A DNA stretch of 64,000 nucleotides, from NCBI GenBank assembly GCA_003151235.1, contig PLWZ01000057.1:99915-163914 (forward strand). The letters are read 5' to 3'. The stretch comes from Acidimicrobiaceae bacterium. Its GTDB lineage: Bacteria > Actinomycetota > Acidimicrobiia > Acidimicrobiales > RAAP-2. How positions within the stretch are numbered: position 1 is the first letter of the stretch; every line of letters begins with the position of its first letter. Below are positions 7,782-17,060 of this stretch, piece by piece. The notes under the pieces were generated by a model that was not told where the DNA came from, ran no database searches, and was given only the letters and a program-made list of their open reading frames with translations. The position numbers were made by a program, and so were the translations under genes.

Positions 7782-9779
7782 ATGTTCGGAACGGGTATCC
7801 GGAGCGTCTTGGTGGGCGCGCTGCTCATGGGGACCGGTTTGGTCGCAGTGAGCGGTGTCGAGACTTCGAGCGCGGCCTCCTTCAGTCCGTTCTCTCATGG
7901 TTGCGATGTGCTCGTGTCGGGCCCCCTCGGCCATGACTGCCTGCTGCCGTGGCCCAACAACGCGTTCACCGAGACGTCGAGCACCGCCACGAACCTCAAG
8001 CTGGACATCACGTCATCCGAGACACCGTCCAACGTCGGCGGCGTCCACATCAACCCGATCTACCAGGACGAAGGAGACGGCTTCAGCCCCGGTTCGGCCA
8101 TCGTCACCTACGTCCCGAACATCAGCCTCGCAAACTCCGGCATCGTCGGCTCGACGGATATTGCCGGCTCACTGGCCAAGGACGCTCCGATTGTCCTCGT
8201 CAACATGAACACGGGCGCCCATGTTCCCTACTTCGCGGAGCTGGACGCCCAGAACCCCGATCCGACAACCCAGCTGCTGCTGGTCCACCCGGCCTATGCG
8301 CTGACCGAGGGACAGCGATACGCCGTGGTGCTCCGGAACCTCAAGAACACGAGCGACGAGGCGATCCCTCCCGCGCCTTCCACCGTCGCGGCGCTCCGGG
8401 GCACCCTCAAGCCGGCGTCACGGTCGGCGTACATCAAGAACCTGATCAGGGTGCAACTGCACAGCCTGCTCGGGAGCGCCACCCCGTACATGGCGTGGGA
8501 CTTCACCGTTGCGAGCGAGATGTCCATTGCCGGTCCGGCGCTCACCATGCGCGCCCAGGCGTACAAGACGCTCAAGGGGAACGCCGCTCCGAAGTTCACG
8601 GTGTCTTCGGTGACCACGAGCGGGTCGGTGCGGACGGTGAAGGGAACCTTCAAGGTGCCGCTGTTCCTCAAGAGTGCGACCAACTCGTCGATGATGAACG
8701 TGGACAAGGCCGGGCTGCCGAAGCTCAACGGGAAGCTGACCTGGCCGGCCAACTTCATCTGCGTGATGCCGGCGACGATCCAAGCCGGGGGACCGGCCCT
8801 CCCGGCCGTCTACGGGCACGGGCTCCTCGGAGACGCGACCGAGGTGCAGGACAGCAGTTTCTCGGACAAGGTCAGCGAGAACATGATGGGGTGCGCCACC
8901 GACTGGCTGGGTCTGGACTCGAATGACCTGTCCGAGGTCATCGGGGTCCTCGGCAATCTGTCCAAGTTCCAGGAGCTGGCCGATCAGATGCTCCAGGGGT
9001 TCGTGAACTTCCAGTTCCTCGGCCGCCTGATCAACAGTCCCGACGGCTTCGCGACGTCCAGCGCCTTCAAGGATGGGTCGGGCCATGTCCTGTTCCAGGT
9101 GGGGAAGTGCACGTATGTCGGCTACAGCCAGGGCGGCATCATGGGCGCGGCGGTGTCGACGATCTCCAACGAGTGGACGAAGGTCTTCCTCGGCCAGGGC
9201 GGGATGGACTACGGCGGCGTCCTGTTGCAGCGCTCGGTGGACTGGTCCGAGTACCAGGTCTTCTTGAGCAAGTCGTACCCGAACCTCGACGACCAGCAGA
9301 TCGGCCTCCAACTCATCGAACTGCTCTGGGACCGGGGCGAGGCCGACGGCTATGCCCAGCACCTGACCTCGGATCCCTATCCCGGGACCAAGCCCAAGCA
9401 GGTCCTCTTGATCGAGAACTACGGGGACCACCAGGTCCCGAACGTCGGAACCGAGATGTTGGCCCGCACGATCGGCGCAGCCGAATATGCCCCGGCCTTC
9501 TCCCGGGCCGGCGTGTCGTTCAACACCTCGTACAAGCTGGGAATCCTCAACCAGGCGAGACCCGTCCGGGCCGCGCTCGAATTGTGGGACTTCGGCACGC
9601 TGACCCCGCCGACGGACAACCTCGCCCCGCCCCCCGGTTCGGGGCCCGCCGCCGATCCCCACGATTTCGGGCGGGGGAACCCGGTGATCGACGCACAGAT
9701 CATCACGTTCCTCAAGACCGGCGTCGTGCAGGACGTCTGCGGCCACGCAGCCTGCCAGGCCGCCCCCGGCACCGTCTGA
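7782..9779 (+). CDS. Secreted alpha/beta-hydrolase-like protein
   Basis: A 665-residue exported protein. The ATG at 7782 follows a GAGGGGGG ribosome site and opens a signal peptide (GTGIRSVLVGALLMGTGLVAV, cleavage probably near SSAAS). The C-terminal half looks like an alpha/beta hydrolase: nucleophile elbow GYSQGG with Ser449, a later acidic turn in ENYGDHQVPN, and a histidine in DPHDFGRGNPVIDAQIITFLKTG, spaced as in a Ser-Asp-His triad. The N-terminal half (PNNAFTETS and beta-rich segments) resembles large secreted actinobacterial proteins of unknown function. It could be an esterase or a non-catalytic relative. It ends one base before the converging ABC transporter gene. Confidence 0.72.
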   Translation: MFGTGIRSVLVGALLMGTGLVAVSGVETSSAASFSPFSHGCDVLVSGPLGHDCLLPWPNNAFTETSSTATNLKLDITSSETPSNVGGVHINPIYQDEGDGFSPGSAIVTYVPNISLANSGIVGSTDIAGSLAKDAPIVLVNMNTGAHVPYFAELDAQNPDPTTQLLLVHPAYALTEGQRYAVVLRNLKNTSDEAIPPAPSTVAALRGTLKPASRSAYIKNLIRVQLHSLLGSATPYMAWDFTVASEMSIAGPALTMRAQAYKTLKGNAAPKFTVSSVTTSGSVRTVKGTFKVPLFLKSATNSSMMNVDKAGLPKLNGKLTWPANFICVMPATIQAGGPALPAVYGHGLLGDATEVQDSSFSDKVSENMMGCATDWLGLDSNDLSEVIGVLGNLSKFQELADQMLQGFVNFQFLGRLINSPDGFATSSAFKDGSGHVLFQVGKCTYVGYSQGGIMGAAVSTISNEWTKVFLGQGGMDYGGVLLQRSVDWSEYQVFLSKSYPNLDDQQIGLQLIELLWDRGEADGYAQHLTSDPYPGTKPKQVLLIENYGDHQVPNVGTEMLARTIGAAEYAPAFSRAGVSFNTSYKLGILNQARPVRAALELWDFGTLTPPTDNLAPPPGSGPAADPHDFGRGNPVIDAQIITFLKTGVVQDVCGHAACQAAPGTV

Positions 9780-9780
9780 T

Positions 9781-11688
9781 TCAGGTGATCTCGGTGGCCG
9801 CGCCCACGAACTGGGAGTTGTAAAGCCGGGAGTAGGCGCCGCCGCGGGCCAGGAGGTCGTCGTGGTTGCCCTGCTCGACGATGCTGCCCGCCTCCATGAC
9901 CAAGATGGTGTCGGCGTTTCGGATCGTGGACAACCGGTGGGCGATCACAAAGCTGGTGCGCTGCGACCGCAGCGCCGCCATCGCGCCTTGGAGGAGCACC
10001 TCGGTGCGGGTGTCGACGGAGCTCGTTGCCTCGTCGAGGATCAGGATGGTGGGATTGGCCAGGAATGCCCGGGCGATGGTCAGAAGCTGTTTCTCGCCGG
10101 CGCTGATGACGCCCCCCTCGTCGTCGACGAGGGTGTCGTAGCCGGCCGGCAGGGCGTGCACGAACCGGTCGACATAGGTGGCCCGGGCCGCCTCGCGGAT
10201 CTGCTCCTCGGTGGCGGTGGGATTGCCGTAGGCGATGTTCTCCCTGATCGTGCCCCCGAAGAGCCAGGTGTCCTGCAGGACCATGCCGATGTTGGAACGC
10301 AACTCAGATCGGGGCATCCCGGCGATGTTCTGGCCGTCGAGGGTGATCTGGCCTCCGTCGAGCTCATAGAACCGCATGATGAGGTTGACCAGCGTGGTCT
10401 TGCCCGCACCGGTCGGGCCGACGATGGCGACGGTCCGGCCAGGCTCGGCGACCAGGGACAGGTCGGCGATCAGCGGGTGGTCCTTGTCGTAGGAGAACGA
10501 GACGTGCTCGAACTCGACCCGGCCCCGCGACGCCGGAGTCCCGGGGGCGGCCATGGCACCTTCATCCGGCGACTGCTCGTCTGCGTCCAGGAACTCGAAG
10601 ACACGTTCGGCCGATGCCAGTCCAGACTGGAACAGGTTGGCCATGGAGGCGAGCATCTGGAGGGGTTGGGCGAACTGCCGGGAGTACTGAATGAACGCCT
10701 GTACTCCACCGAGGCTCAGTGAGCGCGAAGCGACCTTGATCCCTCCGACGACTGCGATCACCACGTAGTTGAGGTTGCCGACGAGCACCATCAACGGCTG
10801 GATGCTCCCGGATGCGAACTGAGCGGTAAAGCTGGCCCGGTAGAGCTCGTCATTCGTCTCGCGGAACGACTCTTCGACCTCCCGCTGGCGACCGAACGTC
10901 TTGACGATGGCATGGCCGGTCAGGGACTCTTCCACGAGCGCGTTCAGCCGGCCGGTGTGCTTCCACTGCGCCATGAATCGGACCTTCGAGCGCTTGGTGA
11001 TGAACCGGATGATGCCCGACGAGACCGGGATCGTGACCACCGCCACCAGGGCCAGCTCAGGCGACACGACGAACATCATCACCATCGTCCCGATGAGCAT
11101 GAAGGTATTGGTGAGAAGCTGGCTCACCGTCTGTTGGAGGCTCTGGGCGAGGTTGTCGATGTCGTTGGTGACCCGGCTCAGCAGGTCACCTCGAGCGGAC
11201 TGGTCGACGTAGCGGAGCGGCACCCGGTTGAGCTTGTCCTCGACATCGGCCCGCAACTGGCGCATGGTCCGCTGCACCATCCCGGCCAGTGTGTAGGCCG
11301 ACAGGTACTGCAATACCGCCGAGCTGGCATAGAGGCCGACCACCAAGAACAGCAGGCGGTGGAGTGCCCCGAAGTTGATCGCCTTCGGCCCCCCATGCAG
11401 CAAGCCGTTGAAGATGATGTTTGTCGCGTTCCCGAGGATCCGTGGCCCGAGGACCGAAAGGATGACGGCGCTGACGGCCAGGACAACGACGAACCCGAAC
11501 CGGTTTCGCTCGGGCCGAAGCCGTCCTCCGAGCCGCGCCAGCGTGCCCTTGAAGTCGTTCGACTTCTCGACCGGCATGCCGAGCCCGCCCATCCGCGACA
11601 TCGGGCCCTGGGACAATGGCGGCTTGTAGACCGGCTCTTCCGACGGATCCGGCTCACCGGTCCTCAGTGGCTTTGCGTCGACGCTCAC
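9781..11688 (-). CDS. ABC exporter half-transporter, second subunit
   Basis: A 635-residue fused membrane and ATPase subunit of the multidrug/lipid exporter type. Six membrane helices are followed by an ATPase with Walker A (GPTGAGKTT), an unusual signature (ISAGEKQ instead of LSGGQ), Walker B (ILILDEATSSVD) with the catalytic glutamate present, and a canonical H-loop (VIAHRLSTI). It starts at GTG 11686-11688, sharing GTGA with the stop of the upstream subunit, so the two are translated together. A Pro-rich N-terminal extension of about 40 residues precedes the first helix. With its partner it fits a heterodimeric exporter with one degenerate ATP site. Confidence 0.92.
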   Translation of the reverse strand: MSVDAKPLRTGEPDPSEEPVYKPPLSQGPMSRMGGLGMPVEKSNDFKGTLARLGGRLRPERNRFGFVVVLAVSAVILSVLGPRILGNATNIIFNGLLHGGPKAINFGALHRLLFLVVGLYASSAVLQYLSAYTLAGMVQRTMRQLRADVEDKLNRVPLRYVDQSARGDLLSRVTNDIDNLAQSLQQTVSQLLTNTFMLIGTMVMMFVVSPELALVAVVTIPVSSGIIRFITKRSKVRFMAQWKHTGRLNALVEESLTGHAIVKTFGRQREVEESFRETNDELYRASFTAQFASGSIQPLMVLVGNLNYVVIAVVGGIKVASRSLSLGGVQAFIQYSRQFAQPLQMLASMANLFQSGLASAERVFEFLDADEQSPDEGAMAAPGTPASRGRVEFEHVSFSYDKDHPLIADLSLVAEPGRTVAIVGPTGAGKTTLVNLIMRFYELDGGQITLDGQNIAGMPRSELRSNIGMVLQDTWLFGGTIRENIAYGNPTATEEQIREAARATYVDRFVHALPAGYDTLVDDEGGVISAGEKQLLTIARAFLANPTILILDEATSSVDTRTEVLLQGAMAALRSQRTSFVIAHRLSTIRNADTILVMEAGSIVEQGNHDDLLARGGAYSRLYNSQFVGAATEIT

Positions 11689-13415
11689 GCGGCACCCTGT
11701 GCGGTCGATTGAGACTCGACGATCTCGATGTAGGTCGGGCAGCTCTCGAGGAGTTGCTGATGGGTTCCCAGTCCGACGGCTCGGCCGTCCTCGAGCACGA
11801 GGATCTGGTTGGCGCTCATGATGGTCGAGACCCGTTGCGCCACGACGAGGACGGCCGACCCGGTCGTGTACGGCCCGAGGGCGGTGCGCACCCGGGCGTC
11901 GGTGGCCAGGTCGAGCGACGAGAAGGAGTCGTCGAAGACGTACACGTCCGGACGCCGGACGAGCGCCCTGGCGATGCTCAGGCGCTGTCGCTGACCGCCG
12001 GACACGTTGGTGCCGCCCTGGGAGATCGGTGCGTCGATCCCGCCCATCGCGGCGACGAAGTCCGAGGCGGCCGCGACCTCGAGCGCCGTCCAGAGCTCCT
12101 CTTCGGTGGCGTCCGGCTTGCCGTACCGCAGGTTGCTGGCGACGGTCCCGGTGAACAGGTACGGCCGCTGGGGGACCAGGCCGATGCGGTGCCACAGGAC
12201 ATCGGGATCGAGCTCGCGAACGTCGACCCCTCCGACGAGAAGAGCACCGCTCGTGACGTCGATGAGCCGGGCGACCAGGTTGACCAGGGTCGTCTTGCCC
12301 GACCCGGTGCTGCCGACCACGGCCGTGGTCTGGCCCGGGAGGACCCGGAACGAGATCCCATCGAGGACGGGGGAGTCCGCGCCCGGGTAACCGAAGCTCA
12401 CATCACGAAGCTCGAGGGTCCCGGGCGTCCGTAGAGCCGGCACCGGGTCGGTCGGGGGAGTCACGGACGACTCGGTATCGAGAACCTCCTGGATCCGTTC
12501 GGCGCTGACCGCCGCACGCGGTGCCATCACGCCGACGAACGTCGCCATCATCACCGCCATCAGGATCAGGGTGAAGTAGGTGAGGAACGCGATGAGGGAG
12601 CCGATCGTCATCTGGCCGTGCGCGATCCGGTTGGCGCCGAACCAGACCACAGCCGAGTTGGAGCAGTTGATGACCAGCATGACGATCGGGAACAGGAGCG
12701 CCATCAGGCGCCCGGCCCGCAGTGACGTGCCGGTCAGCTCGTCGTTGACCACGCGGAATCGCCCGACTTCCTGGTGCTCCCGGACGAACGCGCGCACCAC
12801 TCGGATTCCCGTGATCTGCTCACGCAGCACCCGGTTGACGTTGTCGAGGCGCTCCTGCATGAGCCGGAACTGCGGGACCATGAAACCGATGATTATCCCG
12901 AGCGCGATGGCCAGAATCGGCATGCTCAGCCCGAGCAACCAGGACAGGCCAGCATCCTGGTTCAGGGCCAGGATGACGCCCCCAACCACGGTGACCGGAG
13001 CTGCGAGCACCATCGTGCACGACATGACGACCAGAAGCTGCACCTGCTGGACGTCGTTGGTCACGCGGGTGATCAGCGACGGGGCGCCGAGGTGATTCAC
13101 CTCGCGCGCCGAGAGCTGGATCGACCGGTGGAACAGCGCGTCGCGCACGTCACGGCCGAAACCCATCGCCACCCGCGAGCCGAGGTAGACGGCGCAGATC
13201 GCAAACCCGGCCTGAATGAAGGCGACGATGAGCATCTCGCCGCCCTTGCTCCAGATGTAGTGGGTGTTCCCGGTGACGACCCCCTTGTTGATGATCTGCG
13301 CGTTGAGAGTCGGGAGGTAGAGGTTGAGCAGCGCCTGGATGCCCTGGAGCACCAGGAGTAAGAGCAGGCCGCGCCGGTACGGGCGAAGCCGGGTGCGCAG
13401 CAGGCGGATTAGCAC
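11685..13415 (-). CDS. ABC exporter half-transporter, first subunit (degenerate ATP site)
   Basis: A 576-residue half-transporter with N-terminal membrane helices (beginning RLRPYRRGLLLLLVLQGIQALLN) and a C-terminal ATPase: Walker A GSTGSGKTT and canonical signature VSGGQRQR. Walker B is VYVFDDSFSSLD, with aspartate where the catalytic glutamate should be, and the H-loop is VVAQRVSTI, with glutamine for histidine. Both changes are the known mark of the degenerate half in heterodimeric exporters such as TM287/288 and BmrCD. The GTG start (13413-13415) overlaps the TetR stop by 7 bases. It is therefore the middle gene of a TetR-ABC-ABC operon. Confidence 0.92.
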   Translation of the reverse strand: MLIRLLRTRLRPYRRGLLLLLVLQGIQALLNLYLPTLNAQIINKGVVTGNTHYIWSKGGEMLIVAFIQAGFAICAVYLGSRVAMGFGRDVRDALFHRSIQLSAREVNHLGAPSLITRVTNDVQQVQLLVVMSCTMVLAAPVTVVGGVILALNQDAGLSWLLGLSMPILAIALGIIIGFMVPQFRLMQERLDNVNRVLREQITGIRVVRAFVREHQEVGRFRVVNDELTGTSLRAGRLMALLFPIVMLVINCSNSAVVWFGANRIAHGQMTIGSLIAFLTYFTLILMAVMMATFVGVMAPRAAVSAERIQEVLDTESSVTPPTDPVPALRTPGTLELRDVSFGYPGADSPVLDGISFRVLPGQTTAVVGSTGSGKTTLVNLVARLIDVTSGALLVGGVDVRELDPDVLWHRIGLVPQRPYLFTGTVASNLRYGKPDATEEELWTALEVAAASDFVAAMGGIDAPISQGGTNVSGGQRQRLSIARALVRRPDVYVFDDSFSSLDLATDARVRTALGPYTTGSAVLVVAQRVSTIMSANQILVLEDGRAVGLGTHQQLLESCPTYIEIVESQSTAQGAA

Positions 13416-14050
13416 GGTGAACTCGCTCGGAGGTCGGATTTGTCGGCTAGACCCCGGATGCCGTCGAGCAGCAGGCTGACGATCTCGCGTGGCGACATCG
13501 GCTCGTCGCCGTAGAGCGCCGGATGGCTGAACGCAAGGGTCAGGGCGGACAGCAGACGTGCCGCCTTCTCGGCGTCGTACCGGAATGCCCCACACTGGGG
13601 CGCGAATAGCGAGGCCAGCGCGGCCACGTCGGGGATCGGGCGCTCTCTGCCGGCGAAGACCGCCGGTCCGCCCACGGCCGAGACGAGACGGCCTATGTCG
13701 ATCATTCGACGCTGGATGATCTCGACCGCCGCCATGAGTTGGCGTTCGAAGGGGACGGTGCGATCGATCTCCTGGAGAGCCCGATTGATTGGCGCCGGGT
13801 CGAGCGCAAGGTCGACCGCGGCGCGGATGATCGCTTCCTTGTCCCGGAACACCCGGAAGGTGGTTCCTTCGGCAATGTTGGCCGCCTCGGCGATCTGCCG
13901 CGTCGTGATGTTGGTTCCGTGTTCCAACAGCAGCTGAAGTGCCGCTTCCGCGATTGCCGCACGCCGCTCGTCCGGCGGGAGGCCGGTGGCTCTGCGGGAG
14001 CCGGAAGGCTTGGGTCGGCTGGCGGTAGCAAGCTCTCGGCTAGCAGGCAC
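13409..14050 (-). CDS. TetR-family transcriptional regulator of the exporter operon
   Basis: A 213-residue regulator. An N-terminal basic tail precedes the TetR DNA-binding domain (RRAAIAEAALQLLLEHG, then TTRQIAEAANIAEGTTFRVFRDKEAII, the classic helix-turn-helix with FRVF in place of the common YRYF). The C-terminal ligand-binding part is helical. Its 3' end overlaps the first ABC subunit by 7 bases, so it heads the operon. A perfect inverted repeat lies 13 bases before its ATG, which suggests that it represses itself and the exporter until a drug or lipid ligand binds. The ligand is unknown. Confidence 0.92.
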   Translation of the reverse strand: MPASRELATASRPKPSGSRRATGLPPDERRAAIAEAALQLLLEHGTNITTRQIAEAANIAEGTTFRVFRDKEAIIRAAVDLALDPAPINRALQEIDRTVPFERQLMAAVEIIQRRMIDIGRLVSAVGGPAVFAGRERPIPDVAALASLFAPQCGAFRYDAEKAARLLSALTLAFSHPALYGDEPMSPREIVSLLLDGIRGLADKSDLRASSPC

Positions 14051-14062
14051 GTCGACATGGTA

Positions 14063-14084
14063 TCGGAGTGACCAATCACTCCGA
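14063..14084. promoter_or_regulatory. TetR-type operator
   Basis: Perfect 9-base arms TCGGAGTGA (14063-14071) and TCACTCCGA (14076-14084) are separated by CCAA. The site lies between the divergent TetR gene (ATG at 14050) and the acetyltransferase gene (14221). The size and symmetry are those of TetR-family operators. The neighbouring TetR protein is the likely binder. Confidence 0.75.
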
Positions 14085-14220
14085 ACCCTCGATCGCCCAT
14101 TTTTCGGCCGAATTGGCCCGATCTGCCGCCCGACGAGGCGCCTCGTGGCTGCCCCGGGCTCCCCGGGGAGCCCGCGAGCAACCGGAGCGAATTCCGCTTC
14201 GAGTCACGTAACTTCGGTGT

Positions 14221-14691
14221 GTGGCCAAGGACGAGATCGGCGTCGAAGACCCCCGGCGAGAGGATGTTCGTGAGCTCCTGAGCCACCATCTGGCCCATGC
14301 ACGGTCGAACAGCCTTCCCGAGGAAGTCCAGGTTGACCCCACTGTGACGCTTTTCGGGTTCCGCCGGGACGGCAAGCTTCTCGCCGTTGGGGCTCTGAGG
14401 CAGCTGGCTGACGGACACGCCGAGCTGAAGTCCATGCACACGGCCGAAGCGGTACGCGGGACCGGGATCGGGAGGACAATGGTCGACCATCTGGTGGGTG
14501 TCGCTCGCGGGCGCGGCCTTCGACAGGTGAGCATTGAGACGGGCACGCAAGGGGCGTTCGTCCCCGCTCGATCGCTCTACGAGAGGGCCGGGTTCAGCCC
14601 ATGTGGGCCGTTCGGGGACTACCGACCGAGCCCCAACAGCGCGTTCATGACATTGGCCATCGAGCCGGACTCATTGTCGGGGTCTGCATGA
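14221..14691 (+). CDS. GNAT family N-acetyltransferase
   Basis: A 156-residue GNAT protein starting with GTG. The strand LFGFRRDGKLLAVGALRQL leads to the acetyl-CoA-binding motif RGTGIGRTMVDHLV (motif A, R/QxxGxG/A), and YERAGFSPCGPF is the C-terminal motif B region. The family transfers acetyl groups to small molecules or protein amines; the substrate is unknown. It overlaps the next GNAT gene by ATGA, so the two are co-translated. It is divergent from the TetR gene across the operator and might share its regulation. Confidence 0.88.
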   Translation: MAKDEIGVEDPRREDVRELLSHHLAHARSNSLPEEVQVDPTVTLFGFRRDGKLLAVGALRQLADGHAELKSMHTAEAVRGTGIGRTMVDHLVGVARGRGLRQVSIETGTQGAFVPARSLYERAGFSPCGPFGDYRPSPNSAFMTLAIEPDSLSGSA

Positions 14692-15161
14692 CGGACCCCG
14701 AGTGGCGGATCGAGTCTCGTGCATACGGCGATCCCATCGTCGAGGGGATGCTGGCCGACTATCTGTCCGAGTTGCTGGTCCACATGCCCGATTTCGACTC
14801 CGACCGGGCGGTGCCGCCCGGGCCGTCCGACTTCGAGTGGCCGAACGGGAAGTTCCTGGTGATCTTTGCCGGTGGGGAGCCGATCGCGTGCGGGGCGATC
14901 CGTCGTCTCTCCGAGGCCGTCGGCGAGCTCCGGAGAATGTGGGTGAACCCGGCTTGGCGAGGTCGGGGCGTGGCCCGGTTCCTCCTTTCGTCGCTCGAGG
15001 CCGCGGCCAGGGAGATGGAGGTCTTGGAACTCCGACTCGATACGAACCGTGCGCTCACCCCGGCCATCGCCCTGTATGGCTCGGACGGCTTTGTCGAGGT
15101 TCCCCGCTACAACGACAACGAGTTCGCGAACATCTGGATGTCCAAGCGTCTCGACGCCTGA
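14688..15161 (+). CDS. GNAT family N-acetyltransferase
   Basis: A 157-residue GNAT protein whose ATG (14688-14690) overlaps the stop of the preceding GNAT gene, which fixes this start. FLVIFAGGEPIACGAIRRL is the central strand pair, MWVNPAWRGRGVARFLLSSLE the acetyl-CoA motif (RGRGVA), and ALYGSDGFVEVPRY the C-terminal motif. The two adjacent GNATs are not close copies, so this is more likely a functional pair than a recent duplication. Substrate unknown. Confidence 0.88.
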   Translation: MTDPEWRIESRAYGDPIVEGMLADYLSELLVHMPDFDSDRAVPPGPSDFEWPNGKFLVIFAGGEPIACGAIRRLSEAVGELRRMWVNPAWRGRGVARFLLSSLEAAAREMEVLELRLDTNRALTPAIALYGSDGFVEVPRYNDNEFANIWMSKRLDA

Positions 15162-15247
15162 TCCGGGACACATCGGTGCTCGGTCGGGCCGTCCCCCGGA
15201 CCCTGAATCTGGGATCATGCAGCAACGGCAACGGTGGAGGACGTCGA

Positions 15248-16021
15248 ATGAGGGCAGGAACGCTGCTTGCGGGAACGCCCCGACCCGCCGCGCTTGGGCG
15301 CCGCGCCACCGGTCTGGCCCTGGCCATCGTGGCCGTCGGGGGACTCGGCCTCACCGGCTGCAGCGTCGTGGCAAAGGTCAAGGCCGTCGAGCACGCCGTG
15401 GAGGGAAACAAGAACACGATCGACGCGTTCAACACCAAGTTGGGGGCCAACCAACCCCCGGAGTTCGAGGCGACATACGTCACGACCGGGAGCTCCCCGG
15501 CCACGATCGTCTACGCGGTCGATTCGCCGACCGGGCTGGCGTTCACCGACACGCCGTCGGGCACCGGGGCCACCAGCCTGGACATCATCGTGAACTCTTC
15601 GGGCGAATACTCGTGCATGCCCTCGCTGACCGGTTCGGGCTCGGGGCCATCGTGTCAGCGGGTGAAGCCGGCCGAAAAGGCCACCGAGAACGAGATCTTC
15701 AGCTTCTACACGCCCACCCACTGGGTCACGTTCCTACGGGACTTCTCGATCGCGGCCGGATTCGCCGGTGACAAGGTCACATCCTCGAGCATGACCGTGA
15801 ACGGTTTCGCCATGTCGTGCGTCGACTTCGTCGCCTCCGGGGTCCCCGGGACCAGCACGATCTGCTCGACGTCGGCGGGCATTCTCGGGTACGTGAAGGT
15901 CGCCTCCGATGCCACCAGCTTCGAGATCACCAGCTACTCGACGTCGCCGCCGGCCTCGTTGTTCAAGCTGCCGGCCGGCGCCACGGTGACGACCGTGTCT
16001 ACCCCACCCACGACGTCGTAA
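15248..16021 (+). CDS. Predicted lipoprotein of unknown function
   Basis: A 257-residue protein beginning at the ATG after GGAGG (15248). A basic N-terminus and hydrophobic stretch end in the lipobox LTGC with Cys38, so the mature protein should be lipid-anchored outside the membrane. The rest is Ser/Thr-rich and beta-strand-like, with a cysteine pair around YSCMPSLTGSGSGPSCQR and a second pair near MSCVDFVASGVPGTSTIC. I recognise no catalytic domain. It converges on the YHYH-protein gene 16 bases away. A ligand-binding or envelope role is possible but unsupported. Confidence 0.75.
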   Translation: MRAGTLLAGTPRPAALGRRATGLALAIVAVGGLGLTGCSVVAKVKAVEHAVEGNKNTIDAFNTKLGANQPPEFEATYVTTGSSPATIVYAVDSPTGLAFTDTPSGTGATSLDIIVNSSGEYSCMPSLTGSGSGPSCQRVKPAEKATENEIFSFYTPTHWVTFLRDFSIAAGFAGDKVTSSSMTVNGFAMSCVDFVASGVPGTSTICSTSAGILGYVKVASDATSFEITSYSTSPPASLFKLPAGATVTTVSTPPTTS

Positions 16022-16037
16022 TAGAGAGCAGGGCCCG

Positions 16038-17060
16038 TCAGGGCATCGACGCCGCGGAGCTCGGCGTGCCGTGGTAGCAGCCAACGGTGTACGGGTACTC
16101 GAGCGTCGCGTCGTAGTGGTACATGTCGACCATCTTGTTGTCGAACAGGACCTTGCTCGTCCGCCCGTGGCACGCGTCGAGGTCGGCGTCGGTCGGAAGG
16201 TTGCCCGCCGAATTGCGCTCGACGTAGATGCCGTAGCCGTCCAACGCGTAACCGACGAGCGTTGCCGAGCTCGGAGTCGTCGGGGCGATGCAGGGTGCGA
16301 CCGAGTGGTAGTGGTACATGCCCGCCATCATCGGATGGCCGTCACAGTGGTCGAGCACCTCGTGGGCCCCGGCGTCGCGCCCCAAGGCATCGAGCGCGTT
16401 GAGCAGGATCACGCCGTCGTCCATCACCCCGATAGCGCCGAGCGCGGTACACGAGGGCGTGGCCGCCGCCTTCGGGTGGAGCGGGATCTTGTAGGTCAGG
16501 TTCTGGGACTCGATCGTGTTCGGATTCTGGTCGTACTGGTAGGCCGGATCGGACGGCGAGATCGGGAAGCTCCCGGTCGTCTGACCCTCGGGCAGGTCGT
16601 CGGTCTTGATGACCCGGAACTGGCCGAGCGTGCGCACCGAGTGGGTCGCCTGCTTCCAGCTCACCGTGCCCTCGACGGCCAACTTCGTGTCCGAGTCCCA
16701 GGTCCCGGCAGCGGCGCTGAGCCACGCCCCGGACGATGCCGCCCCCCGGCCACCCGAGAAGTTCGTCTGGCAGGAGTCAAGATGGCCGACCTTGGGTGCG
16801 GTGCCGTACTCGTTGTCACCGAGCGGTATGGCCGCCGGGTTGGTCGAATCGGTCCACGTGTTGTCGGTCACCTTGACGGTCCGGTTCGGGTTCGACGTCA
16901 GCGAGGCCGAAGTGTGCTTCGACGTCGCCCAGACGGTGCCGGGCGTCGCGAGGAGACACGGGGACACGACTGCGACCACAACCACGAGCAGGAGACCGAT
17001 CCACCGCGTCGGCCGCCGCGTCACCGGCGCGAAGGTATTCGGGTGGATCGGCAGGCTCAC
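16038..17060 (-). CDS. YHYH-domain secreted protein
   Basis: A 340-residue exported protein of the YHYH family, named for the tetrapeptide seen here in MAGMYHYHSVAPCI. A second histidine-rich element (HEVLDHCDGHPMM) and GYALDGYGIYVE are also family features. The N-terminus has a signal or anchor helix (RWIGLLLVVVVAVVSPCLLA). The preferred GTG start (17058-17060) overlaps the stop of the upstream phosphodiesterase gene as GTGA. YHYH proteins are secreted, probably metal-binding, and of unknown function. The several cysteines fit an oxidising extracytoplasmic location. Confidence 0.85.
   Translation of the reverse strand: MSLPIHPNTFAPVTRRPTRWIGLLLVVVVAVVSPCLLATPGTVWATSKHTSASLTSNPNRTVKVTDNTWTDSTNPAAIPLGDNEYGTAPKVGHLDSCQTNFSGGRGAASSGAWLSAAAGTWDSDTKLAVEGTVSWKQATHSVRTLGQFRVIKTDDLPEGQTTGSFPISPSDPAYQYDQNPNTIESQNLTYKIPLHPKAAATPSCTALGAIGVMDDGVILLNALDALGRDAGAHEVLDHCDGHPMMAGMYHYHSVAPCIAPTTPSSATLVGYALDGYGIYVERNSAGNLPTDADLDACHGRTSKVLFDNKMVDMYHYDATLEYPYTVGCYHGTPSSAASMP

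Noticed and set aside
8418..9746. A 442-codon reverse-strand frame opposite the secreted hydrolase
   Set aside because: Acidic, His/Arg-rich shadow composition with no domain; the forward frame has a signal peptide, a ribosome site and hydrolase motifs.
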